This document shows positions 34,271-47,200 of a stretch of DNA of 64,000 bases, piece after piece (position 1 is the first letter of the stretch; every line of letters begins with the position of its first letter). The stretch lies in the NCBI GenBank assembly GCA_964017235.1, contig OZ024935.1, positions 93,371,207-93,435,206 of the forward strand. The letters run 5' to 3'. The stretch comes from Sabellastarte sp. h YS-2021. Lineage: Eukaryota; Annelida; Polychaeta; Sabellida; Sabellidae. The position numbers and the translations under genes were made by a program. The notes under the pieces are model-generated. The model did no database searches, was not told the origin of the DNA, and saw nothing but the letters and a program-made list of their open reading frames with translations.

Positions 34271-34559
34271 CAGCCAACCAACCAAACAACTATTAATAAG
34301 CATTCTGTGTTCTACTTTGTGTCAAATTTAGACATGTGCTAAGCTAAGGCAGCCAGCAGTGCCACTGAGAAAACCTTGTATTGCCTTTACTTATTCACTT
34401 CTTTACACATTTTTTTGTGACCATATAAAGTACATGATACAGAATTGGTACAAATTTCAATGATTATTTTGTCTCATTTTTAAAGGATTCCCACACATAT
34501 TCTCCATGAATTTAAGACATATTTTTACTTTTTTTTAAGATCGGAAGAACTTTACTTGA

Positions 34560-34980
34560 AATTTGAGGATTCTGCCTTAGAGGCCTGTTCCATGTTGTCG
34601 ATCCAATCCTATACCTTCTCTCCGATTGGAAAAAAATTCTATGGGTATCAATCCATGGATGAAAATAGGTTGTAAAAATGGATGTTTGAATGATTTTGTA
34701 ATTGGTTTCTGAACCCCATCACATGGTTCGTGATATGTTCTGATTGATTCCGCAATCTGTCTGAATGGGTTACAAACCTTATGAATGCCAATTACAATTA
34801 CCAACTTAATGGATTGCCTTATAAGTGTTAAGATAGCTTAAAATCCACTTCCCAAATTCTAGCTCTGATAAGGATCACTAATCGTTTCTGAAGACATGTA
34901 CACAGTTGGAACACATGCACTTCACTCGTGAAAATTCTCAAACCTTCTGAAATTTAATTGGTGTCCTGAGACCACTTGCA
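34560..34980 (+). repeat. Diverged copy of the GTTCCATTATTGCGATCC repeat family
   Basis: CCTGTTCCATGTTGTCGATCC, TCTCCGATTGGAA and ACCCCATCACATGG follow the order seen at 6.8 and 50.8 kb. Heavily mutated. Confidence 0.35.
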
Positions 34981-35241
34981 TTAGCCTGTACAATACATTT
35001 CCACCAAGGTATCCCACATTTAAGCTTACCATAACAATTGTCATCATTGCTAATACTTTACAAAGAAATATCAGGCTGAGGCAAATACCTCATTCTTTTC
35101 TGTTTCTTTTTATCTATGGTCATTCATTTGAAGAAAAAATAAAAAAACACAGACTGACACCCAGAATAAAAAATTACTATTCTAGTCACTATATTATTAC
35201 CTTTAGTAAATACAATTACAACATTCTATTCTATATTTCAG

Positions 35242-38200
35242 AGCCACTGGATAGAGACTCCATTTTGTGACCTGGACTGGCCTAATCATGGATGAAGAGA
35301 TCCCATCTTTCCACTGGGCAGACTACCTGGTGTTCTTCCTGTCTCTGGGAGTCTCCCTGGCAGTTGGGCTGTTTTTCTGCATTTCTGACATGAGGAAAAA
35401 AGCCACCAATGATGACTACCTAATGGGTGGAAGAAACATGAATCCTGTATCTGTTGGACTGAGCATGGTAGCTTCCCTACTCAATGCAGTGTTTCTTATA
35501 GGTAAGAAACAAATCTAACAAGATGCACTCAGAGAGAACAAAATGCTCAACTAGATGTGACCAGAGTCATGAGTGTTATAAAGTATTGTATTGTCGCTCA
35601 TCTATTGTAATTAAAAATTTGAAGCTATGTAATATATATATTGGGACATCAGTGAATATAATTTTAAACTTGTAATTATCCACCATTTCTGCATAGAATT
35701 TCATGCAATAAAACCGAGCAGAAGCACTGTAATAATACCTTTCTGAAGATATAAATAACATATTTATAGGTTAAACAGTTACTGAAATATTAATTGGAAA
35801 TCGGTACTCATGCTGTACTTAGTATCTCTGCAAAGAGATGAATGAAGTGACGTAATAGAAGTTTCACTTATTGCTGACGTCACAAGTGTGAAGAATTCTA
35901 TTGGACAACAAAACATAAAGAAAAAATCTAGACATGATAATGGTTAAAGTATGTCACGAACAAAAAGCAGATATTTCTGTATAAGCCCAATTAAAAATAA
36001 AAAGACTGTCTTCTGACTTTAATTTTTACTCAAATTTCACGAAATCTGGTGGAATCCACGTGTGTCTCATGATATATCTACCTAATTCAACTCAATTCAA
36101 CTCAATTGATTCTACTGGTTTATATAAAGAGTGAAAGCTTGCACTTCTAGGGATCACTTTTTAAGGTTTATTTTTTCTTTTTGTTTTGGCCATGAAGTAT
36201 GGTGTAGTGTGATAAGTGCCTGTCTTTTCATTGAAGTTAAGCGGCAATGGGTTACGTTAGTACTGGGATGGACTACTTGAGTCTCTGATGGCTTTGAGGT
36301 GCCACGGTGGCAGAGTGGTAACACTCTCGCCTCCCACCTCTCAGGCCGGGGTTCGGTTCCCGGTACGGCCTCAAGTGGGAAAGCTAGTAGTTGCTTGCCG
36401 TTGGGCGGCAGTTTACAGTACAGAACCCTAACAAACTGTATGTACTGGTTTCCTCTGCCCTTCCAACTACCCGTCATGATATGACCTGTACAGTGTTGAA
36501 AGCGACATAAAAACCCAAATAAATAAATAAAACTCTGATGGCTTTGCAGCTTGCACTAGTAGTCTGAAACCCCCTTCGGCCTTGTTTGACACAAGGACAA
36601 GAAAGGGTCCAGACTGAAGCACGGAAAGACAGAATGAAACTGATTATGATAACCCTCTCCTATCATCAGGCATTAGCACATGCTAAAGGCTGTTCACATA
36701 GTTCAATGCTCTGATGTTTCATCATGGCTTTTTGTCTCTGAGAAACTGATCAGGAATCTTGGCAGTGTACATTTAAATGTGAACCACCGTACACAGCCTA
36801 TTATGTCCTCTGGCATGTACATTCTAGATTAGCATGTGGACGCTTGTGGCGGTTTTTTTAAATTTTTTAAGTCCTCTGTGTCCTGGGACAGCTGTCAGTG
36901 ATATGGCAAATGCATTCTACCTTAAGAGGAATCCTGACTTATTTAAACTTATGAAACCTAATATATACTATATATGCCTTCATGGAGGCATGAAGTGCAT
37001 CCAGCCAAAAATGTATGCCCCCATGAGGCCCACATGAAACTGTATGAACTAAGTTGAGAATGAATCTTTGCAAACTGTAAAATACAGTTCCCTATGTAGG
37101 CTATTAATGCAGGGTAGCCTTTATAAATTTATATAAATCAAACTGTAACCTTGATGTAACTGGAGTGACTTATGTTTGTAAATCTTATCTCAAGTTATGG
37201 CAAAAACACAGCATCATTGTCTTCACAAGAGTATTTTTACATTTCTTACCCATCACTTTACTTTAATAATAGAGTAAGTAAAATCAGTTTAAATGTACTT
37301 ACAGAGTACAGTAATTAACATGAGTTATTGTATATAGGAAAGGATAAAAATAGGTTACTTATTTACAATTGTATTTAGGAAAGGAGAAAAATAGGTAACT
37401 TGACTATAATTCTATGTAGAAAGGGGCTAAATAGATAACTGAAATAAATTATATTTGAAAAAGGGGTGAATAGGTAACTTAACTATAATTTAGCATTTAA
37501 GAAAGGACCAAAATAGATAACTTTATTTCAATTGCATTTAGGAAAGAATGAAAACAGGTAACCTAAAAATCTACCACATGCTTGAAATCTGGTAGGAATT
37601 CCAACTGATGTAAACTAATTGATACTATTAAACAAGAAATGCATCAAGCCAAAAATGACCCCAATGACAGTTATTCACACTCATTATCCATAGTACCAGG
37701 GCGCCGGTGTATAAAAAAATACATCCCGGTCTGTATTTCCCCATATTTAAGGCAAATATGTCACATGGTGGATAATAAATATAATTTAGTAGTAGGAGTT
37801 ATATAGATTAATAAGTCATATATACGAGTTAGCAATAAAAAGATGACATTCCAGAGCTTTTGTATTCTGGTATTACAAAGGACATTGTTATTTCCTCTAC
37901 CTCAGCCTTCAGGTGTCAATATGGTGTAGCTTGACCAGTTCCTGTCTGATTACTGATGTTAAGCTGAACTGGGCTTGGTTAGCACTTGGATGGATGACCA
38001 TCTGAGTTTTGGACAGATACATAGTGACTCAAGTGGCAATCCCATTGCAATATAACTGAAACAAGGTATCAGGCACAATGCTAAATAAATCTTTCTTAAC
38101 TTTCAGGCGTACCAGCAGAAGTTTATTACAATGGCACGATGTATTCGCTGATGGGCATATCCTGGATAATCGTGGGTATTGTGGGTGCCCATGTGTTTGT

Positions 38201-41200
38201 CCCTATCTTTAGGCACATGAAGGTTACAAGTGCATATGAGGTAAGTCCATTCTGTCATGTTTCAATAATTTAAACACACATGGGCCACATTCACCAAAAG
38301 CATTAGCCAAATCTCACTGAAACTCAAGTATGTTATATAATGTATACAAAAGTTAAGCCTAAGACTTGGCTAAGGCATTCGGGTAGAAGATTGCATCCTA
38401 CACTGCTGACTAATTAACAATAGATGAAGTATTTCACAGTAAACTCACCCGACTGGAGTATATTTAGAAATTTTAACATTAGAAAACAACTGTTCAAATT
38501 GTATTTTTCTGTTGTCTGTTTGGAGATGCACCACCAGGGTTGTTTGTCTTTTATTGGCCACAATTTTCTTGCACTAAAAACAAAATCAGCATTTATGTCA
38601 ATATTTATCTCAAAATTGTGAAAATCAGCAATCCAACGATTCCATAGTAAAATGGGTATAAAAACGATTTCAGATGAAGTTTTGTACAATTAAAATAAAA
38701 CAAACTCTATAAAAATGAACTTTTAACTATATATGCAACATATTTGTAAAATATTCAATAATTAAAATACATGTCAAAGATTGTCAATTGTTCAGGAGTA
38801 ATGTCAACCTATTGGCATTAACGCCCCTCTGACACTACTGGCAGATTTATAGCAATGAGGCATCACAAAAAAATGGGCCATGGCTTGGGCCATGCGAGGG
38901 GCCGATGCATATGAAACAATTTCCCTGTCCATATGTGTTCTGATATTTAGGATCACATATGATGCACATGATGGATAAAGGTATAAGCTATATACTATTT
39001 AATTGTGTGTGTGTTTTGAAATTAGACAGAGTTCTTTGTATAACTTGGATCAGTTTGTTTACATTTGTCTTTATATTTCAGTACCTGGGTGCCAGATTTA
39101 ACAATGTGGCTGTGAGATTGGTTGGAGCAATTGTATTCTGCACATCAATGGTATGACCTCCCTACATTATATCTGTAAATATTTTACAAGGTTGGTGTAA
39201 CAGGCCAGATATAACCCCAGTCAAAACTAACCCAGGACTATTATGAGACAGTGAGAATCTGGCCTGCTGAACTAGTATTAACGTTAAATATAATACTAGA
39301 AGAAGAAAAAAATGGCCCAAAACAAAGTATACCCTGGGCTAGCCCACACTATAATAAGGTTTGTTCTTAAACAGAGTTAATCTGACTTGCTATACTGGTA
39401 GTTAGGTCAAATATACTCTATAAATGATGATAAAATGGGCAAATCACAAAGTACATGTTGGAGGCTGCTGGGGCTAGTCCAAACTACAAGCAGGGTTATT
39501 CTAGGAGGGGGTGAATATTTCCTGCTGCACCGGTGTTTATTTATTAAGCACAAAGCATTGAGGTACTAAATGGGTTCATCCATAGTTATGAACATTTGAT
39601 GCAGATCACATATGCAGTTATCACATTGCAAATATTACCCATGTATATTGCATGTATGCTTTCTTTTAAGCTGTCTAACTATTAATTCTGAACCACTTCT
39701 TGATCTAGAGAAAACATCATTTTTTGTCAAAAAATAATTGGACTGGGTTTCTCCTTTGTAAGGTATATATGTCCATATGAATATGTTAATTTGTCCCCAT
39801 CGACGCTGCTATAATGGGGGCAAATGCTCTTGTCAGTAGGCACCTGGATAACTTTATCAGTGATTCTGTATAGAGTTGACAATGCTAACATAGCCAAGTT
39901 TCACTGACTTTAGGACTTCTTATATTTTTTGCTTGCACATAAATGTATGATTTGATATTTTGTTACATTACGGTCCTATACAAGACACCACTTTAAGTAC
40001 TGTGGGTAATTAGTATTTCGAACCAAGGCTGATGACTTGATGACTTACTGGTTAACAAATTTGGTTTGGAAGCACTTTGCCTTGGCCTTAGTAGTTGTGG
40101 GTTTCTAATTCACCTCATATCAACATATGAGAGTGGGAGCCTTGATCTTATATAACCCCAGTAGTAATGGGTACTTTTATAGCACTTAAGCTCCATTATA
40201 TGACAGACGTTAAGGTGCTAGGGCCTTATGAGAAGAAGGCCAACGCCTGAAAAGCTACTGAGATAGGAGAGGTATGTGGGGAAAGCTTTACTGGCGTGGT
40301 ACATATTCAATTTGCACCAAATAAGAAAGGCAGAAAAACTGTTCCTTGGATGTCTCCAATGAGTCCATTCCACAAGGCTGGATCATAAAATGCAAAGTTG
40401 TGGCTAAAAATGATGGTATAATATACCCTAAAGTTTGACTTTGGACTGTATAAATCATTACACATTGCCTTGTAACATTGTAACATTCCTATTTAAAAGA
40501 GAATGGTTAACACATCTATTTCCCTCCTTTGGTGAGAGTAAATATATGTGTCACGAGAACTGGTAATGATATGTTTAAGTTTATTAAGTAAATTAAACAA
40601 ATTACAGTGATAAATGTTTGAAACTTCACTCAGTTATGCATAAGAGTTCTTCATTACAAATTCAAGAGTTTAATATCTTTATCATTTCAGATATTATTCT
40701 TGGCGGTAGTCCTGTATGCCCCTTCCCTAGCATTTGCCCAAGGTAAGTGATGTTGGTATTTACTCCATTTATTTGTTTGGGTTTAAGGCTTTCTACACAT
40801 TCTATATATTTTATCATAGGAAGTTGTAAGGGCAGAGGAAACCAGTACATACAAGTTTGTCAACTGTTTTGTATCAGTAAACAACTACCAACTTTCACAC
40901 ATAGGTTCGGGGATTTGAACCTCCAACCCAAGCGGTGAAATGACAGTATGTTCACCACTACACCATGGAATGTACTACTGTAAAGAACACTCTTTCTCTT
41001 TCATTAATCCTCGTTTAAATCACAGCATACCAAGACAAATATATTCTCTATCATGAAATTCTGGTGTCCTGTCATAATGTTAAATGAAGTCCATCTGAGC
41101 TTAATGTGCCCAACAGGTTGAAATTTACACTGGGGATTAAAACTGAGCTGCTTAAACTTATGAGTTTTGACAATTCAAAATTAATTCCAAGAAAAAAAAC

Positions 41201-44200
41201 ATTGAGATTGCATTTATCTCTTACATAGAATAAACTGGGAATGCTTGAAAATTGCTTCCAGTGAATTTTGTGTTAATATTTAACAAGGGGTGGAATTATT
41301 TTCCGGCTGAATATTTAAGTTATACGGTATATCTTTTCAGCAACAGGCCTCAGTATCCACCTGATCCAGCTGGTGTGTGGTTTTGTGTGTACCATCTATG
41401 TCTTCCTGGTAAGAACTAATAATTGTTGTAATCATTTTATCCAAACTGCATTACATTTTAGTCATCAAGAGATATATATGGCCTATTTTGGTGGACAAAC
41501 AGAGCGGGATATATCTATTTTTATATTCACTGGTCTGTGTGTTGGTCTGTCTCTCTGCGTATTTTCAATAAAACTCAACAGGTGATGAATGCATTTTGAT
41601 AGAATTTTGGAGGATATGTTACCAATGGCACAAGGAACAGATAATCCCATTTTACTGGTGATTCTGGTCATTCTCTGTATCCAGAGAATAGTTAATGGAC
41701 TCTTTTGGTACTGCAAGAAAGGGTCACCTTCGGTATATGTGAAAATACCTTCATAATATAATATCAGATTGCTTGGAAAAAATACAGGGCACTATCTATA
41801 ATAGACCCAGTTTCATTTACCCAGATCTCAGCAAAATGTTAGATGCTATGATTAAGATCAAGAAAAGGAAGGGTGTAAATAAACTGCTTTGCAGAGGTTT
41901 GAACTCTCTGAGGGCATTTCCAGTTTGTAAATGTTATTGAATCAGTCTTTGATTTTTACTTCTTATTTTTAACAGGGAGGTTTGAAGGCAGTTGTATGGA
42001 CAGATGCCATTCAAATGGTAATCATCGTCATAGGAACTATCGTGATAGCAGCCGTGGGAATGAATCAAGTGGGCGGAGCTGGAAAGGTCTGGGACATTGT
42101 GAACGAAGGAAACAGGATCGAGTTTAATGTGTGAGTGTGTTTCTATATAATATAGGGAGTTCTAAACAGGTTTGTTTGTCTGTCAGTATGCATGACTTAC
42201 AAAAGCTATATATATGTATGATTAGAATCATATGTTCACACCAGGTTCAGTCTTTCTGTGGCTTGGTACTCCCCAAAGATGGTCTGGATTGAGTTTCCAT
42301 AATTTCGTTTATAATACTAAGTAAGCCAATAAATTACTTGGTAACAGTGGCAGGTTAAAAAACCTCAAGGACGTTGATAAATGGTCATCCTTGAGCCTCT
42401 GTCTTCCATTAGGGGAATGTCAGTTACTTGTGAGTTGCGGCTGCAACTGTACAGTCGGACTGGTTAAATAGCGCTTTGAGTCCTGTAGTATATAGAGATA
42501 TTGCACTGAGTATAAATGCATAATAATAATAATAATAATAAGTAGCATAGACAAGTTATCAAGTTGGGTATATGAATTATGAAACTGTACATTTTTGCTA
42601 AAGTAAGCCTTACCAGAAAATCGAAATAGTCGCAGAAAAAAGTACTCATCAAGCACATCTGGTTAGCATTAACTATTGTCCCTACAGCATTAATCAATAT
42701 ATATAATTTATTTACACTTATTGGTTTACTTGTGTCCATATACTGACCCCATCTTTTTTCTCATTTAAACATCACAATATTTAACTTTTACAGAATTTGG
42801 AACATTTATACAGAATTGGGTACACTAATACAGAACTTGGTACACTTATACAGAAGTGGGTATACTTATACAGAATTGGGTATACTTATACAGAATTGGG
42901 TCTACTAATACAGAATTGGGTATACTTATACAGAATTGGGTTTACTAATACAGAATTGGGTATACCAATACAGAATTGGGTATACCAATACAGAATTAGG
43001 TACATTTATACGGAATTGGGTACACTTATACAGAACTGGATATACTTATACAGAATTGGGTATACTTATACAGAATTGGGTATACTTATACAGAATTGGG
43101 TATACTTATACAGAATTGGGTTTACTAATACAGAATTGGGTATACCAATACAGAATTGGGTATACCAATACAGAATTAGGTACATTTATACGGAATTGGG
43201 TACACTTATACAGAACTGGATATACTTATACAGAATTGGGTATACTTATACAGAATTGGGTATACTTATACAGAATTGGGTATACTAATACAGAATTGGG
43301 TACACTTATACAGAATTGAAAAACTTATAATAGGAGCAGTTGAAGAGTGCATATCTCAGCCAAGGTCCAACATCCCCCCAATATTAAATGAGAGCAATTA
43401 TGAGAAATAATTTTTATAACAACATTCCAGAATTCCAGATCATTCCCAAAATATAATTAGTTCTATGTCAAACCAAGACCCACCAATTGTGAAAACCTTG
43501 CCAACATACAAACTAACAGAATCCTGCAATTACATAATCTCCTAATAGTTTCTGAAACAAAGTCACTGGGGCCGGATTCACAAAAGGTCTCAAGTCTCAA
43601 ATCTGAGATTTTGGTCTCAAATCTAAGATTTTTCTTAGATTTTTCTCAGATTTGAGACCTTTTGCTCAGCTGGGATTCACAAAAGATCTCAGGCTAAGAT
43701 TTTTCTCAGATTTGGTCTCAAATCTAAGACTGCCTAGGGGGTGACTTAAGTTTTCATAAAATAGAGTATATGTAATAAAAAGTCACAAAACGAAATGAAA
43801 ATAGTGAAGTATGACATATTATTTAACTTGTAACACAAAACATCAATATATATTAAAAGTTTGTACAAAAACAACAGTAAACATTTACATTGCAAATTTA
43901 CATGAGTGGCTTGTTTTGCTGTTATAATCAGTTCTTTTGAATGTCAGTACAAATTATAGTAAAAAGACAATGTTTTGCTTGATTGAAAATATTCTAAAAT
44001 GTCAGTATATATTGTAGAGTGGTAAAATATAAATGTGTATACTTTCCACTAATCTCAACAAAATGTTACACCAATTTTGATTGGTCCAGACTCAAAACTT
44101 GGCTGAGATTTTGGTCTCAGCTGAGATACCTTTCGTGAATCTCAACTTAAGCAGAATCTCAGCTGAGCCAAAAATCTCAGATTTGAGAAAAATCTCAGCT

Positions 44201-47200
44201 GAGATTTGGCTAAGACTTGAGACCTTTCGTGAATCCGGCCCCTGAGAATGTACAACAATGTCATCTTCATTCATTGCATATTTTTATTTGTACATGTCAT
44301 TCAGGGAGTAATTACCTATTTGTATGTAAAGAAAACATTGTGCACTACAGGACATCAGCTGATCCGCGAGTCCGACACACGATATGGACCCAGGTGATTG
44401 GACAAGTATTTGTCTTCCTGCCAACATACGGAGGCAACCAGATGATGATCCAAAGATTCCACGCTGTCAAAAGCACCAAGCATGCTCAAATGTAAGTATT
44501 GCACAGCCTCTGTATTGCTAAATTTAAGGTCATTTTATTACAACTACCAGAAGGTTATGTTTTGGTTTCTGTCTGTCTATCTTCATAATAAGTCCACAAG
44601 TTATGAATAGATCCTTCTGATTTTTTGAGGTTCTGACCAATGGCAGGAGTTATTAAATTAATGGGAAATATACCAATCATATTATTGATATAAAAAAATT
44701 CCCGAGTTTTTAAAATGTCACATTTTTAATGTATTTTTAATGACTTTGGCTTTCTGATTAACATTACTCCAATAGCAATGATCGGATCATATTCTGGACA
44801 CCAAATAATTTTCCCAAATTTTCAGAAAAAAAATGTTCTGGTGCACTCTACAAAGGCTATTTAGTTTTGTGCCACAAAACAAGAAGTAATTTTCAGTGCA
44901 GTTGCTCTAGCAAAAAGTCACAGTACATTAACAGTACCATAATAAAATTATCCATAATCATATATATTTTTAAACTTCATCTTGAGTAAAGACAAAAAGT
45001 AATATTTAATTTCTGATTTTTTTTTTCCTTCTTGAGTGATTCTTTATGATAAAGGGGAGTTTTGGTGGTTTGATTTTTAAGTGAAAATTGAGGTAATTGG
45101 TGAAATGTTATGATATTTGCATCTTTTTTTGTGCATACTACATCATTAACTTTTTTGGATATTCAGTTGATATGTCCTCAAATCCAATGGAAATGTATTT
45201 GACGTGTGTGTCACAATATCTGTGCGAAAAGTGGCTATTACCAAACTTTCCAAATGACATATGCAGAAAAAATATATCAGGAATGAAGATATCAATATTA
45301 TACCAGTATTTATTTTCTGTATGTGTCTGATGAGGGATGTTTTACTTTTATATCCACCATTTTGTACGGTTTATGCGTTAAATAATGTGAATATTTAATG
45401 AGAAGATGTGAAAAAGCCTGTCAAAAAGCATTGGCACCAGTGAATATAAAAACTGCAATCTTTAACCTGCAATATCTCAGTCATTTCTGCATAGATTTTA
45501 ATGTAACAAACAGCAGAAGTGCTAAAGACAACCTTTCTAAAGATATATAAATAAAATATATCCCCCTCCATATGTCCCTCTATATGGGTGAAATAGTATT
45601 TATGCACAGTGGATAATAAAATGTGGTATGCAATCCAAAAAATCTTTAAAAGTTAGATATTTATTTCTTTAAATATGAAATATCATCTTAAACGTCAATA
45701 GAAAACACACTGTAACACTAATCTTATACTAATGATAAACATGGAAAGAAGAAGATACAAAAGTAAAGGAAAGATAAAGGAGCCTTTATGAACAAACGTT
45801 TTTAACCAATCAGATGACTGAATGCACTCCTTTAATAAAGGATCCTTTATTTAAGGTCTTCTTTGGTAAGGAAACCATAAAGGAGGTTTGGTGAATGGCA
45901 TTTTAAATGTCACCCTTCCAAAGGAGATTTTTCTCCTTCCTTTAATAAAGGGACCGTAAAAATATAGGAGGTTTAGTAAATACGCCCCCTGTTCGACAGC
46001 CTGGGTCAATTGGGACAGGCCATCAACATTGCCATTTGTGGGAGTGCAATTCAAACAAAGGTGATAGTCTGTGCATAGATGCCTTAGCTTGCTAACCACA
46101 AAGCTAATAGAATACTAAAGGTGTTATTGAGATTCAAAACCAACAATAATCAAAGCCGAAAGGGGTTTCAATCTACTGGCATGAGCCGCAAAGCCATCAG
46201 AGTAGTGCACTAAAGCGGTCAGCCATCTAAGTACTAATGTAGCCCATTGCTGCTTAACTTAAGTGAAGAGACATATTCTCATCACACTACACCACAATTC
46301 CTGAAGTTCGGGAAAAAAAAATTAAAAAGTGATCTCTAGATCACTTAAAAATTACAACAATTTAGGTCAATAAATTGATAAATGCTTGTGATGTTGTGTT
46401 TCTCGTGTAGCATTTGTCTGTCATATTAACACCTCAGTATTTTGCATTGCAGTGCATTCTGGGTACAGATTATAGTTGCTGAGTTCCTATTGGCTATGGT
46501 GGTAATCTGCGGCCTTGTAATGTATGCAAATTTTGTGGACTGTGACCCTCTGTTGTTCCAAACTGTGAAAAAACCAGATCAGGTAAGGAGCTAAATACAC
46601 CGATTTTGATAAGATAGAAACATCCTGAATTAAATATACAAACGTATATATATGTTGATTTAATTATTTGGCGTTTAACATCGCTTTCAACACTGTACAT
46701 GTCATATCAAAATGGGTAGTTTTGTGAGCAGAGGAAACCAGAACATTCAGTGGGTCAAGGTTTTGTACTGTAAACTGCCGACCATTGGTAAGCAAGTACC
46801 AACTTTCCAATATAAGGACCGTGGTTTGAACCACGGATCTCAAAGGTAGCAGGCGAGTGTATTACCACTGTGGCACCATGGCCCACTTTGACAAGAGGAA
46901 AACATCCCAAATTAAATGTACCAAAAATGTATATAGATGCCAAAGAAGATGACCATATTATACAAGTTCATAGTATTATATGGTTCATATTCATGTCCAG
47001 AAAGATATGTTTTGTCCTCTATGTTCATCCCTATTAAGTCCACAGATGGCTTGTGGTTTCAAATAAAACAGCATTTGGCAACATAGTCCAAATGAGGCAA
47101 GTGTGTATAAAACTTTCAGATTCAGTTCAAATAGTAACGTTGACAACAGGTCAAGGACTTGTAAAATGTAATGAATTTAGAAGTAATAATTTAGCAAAAG

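Noticed and set aside
38424-38689. ORFs on both strands in intron 2 and similar short ones in other introns
   Set aside because: They lie between exons that join in frame, match no family, and have the codon composition of AT-rich background.
42797-43319. Two overlapping open frames (163 and 127 residues) with a YTELG/IQNWVY repeat, as a possible repeat protein
   Set aside because: They are frame readings of the 20-bp minisatellite. All forward frames give the same cyclic peptide, and the block lies in an intron between two well-supported exons.
42790-43320. CRISPR-like array
   Set aside because: Units are contiguous without spacers, the context is a eukaryotic intron, and no cas genes exist.
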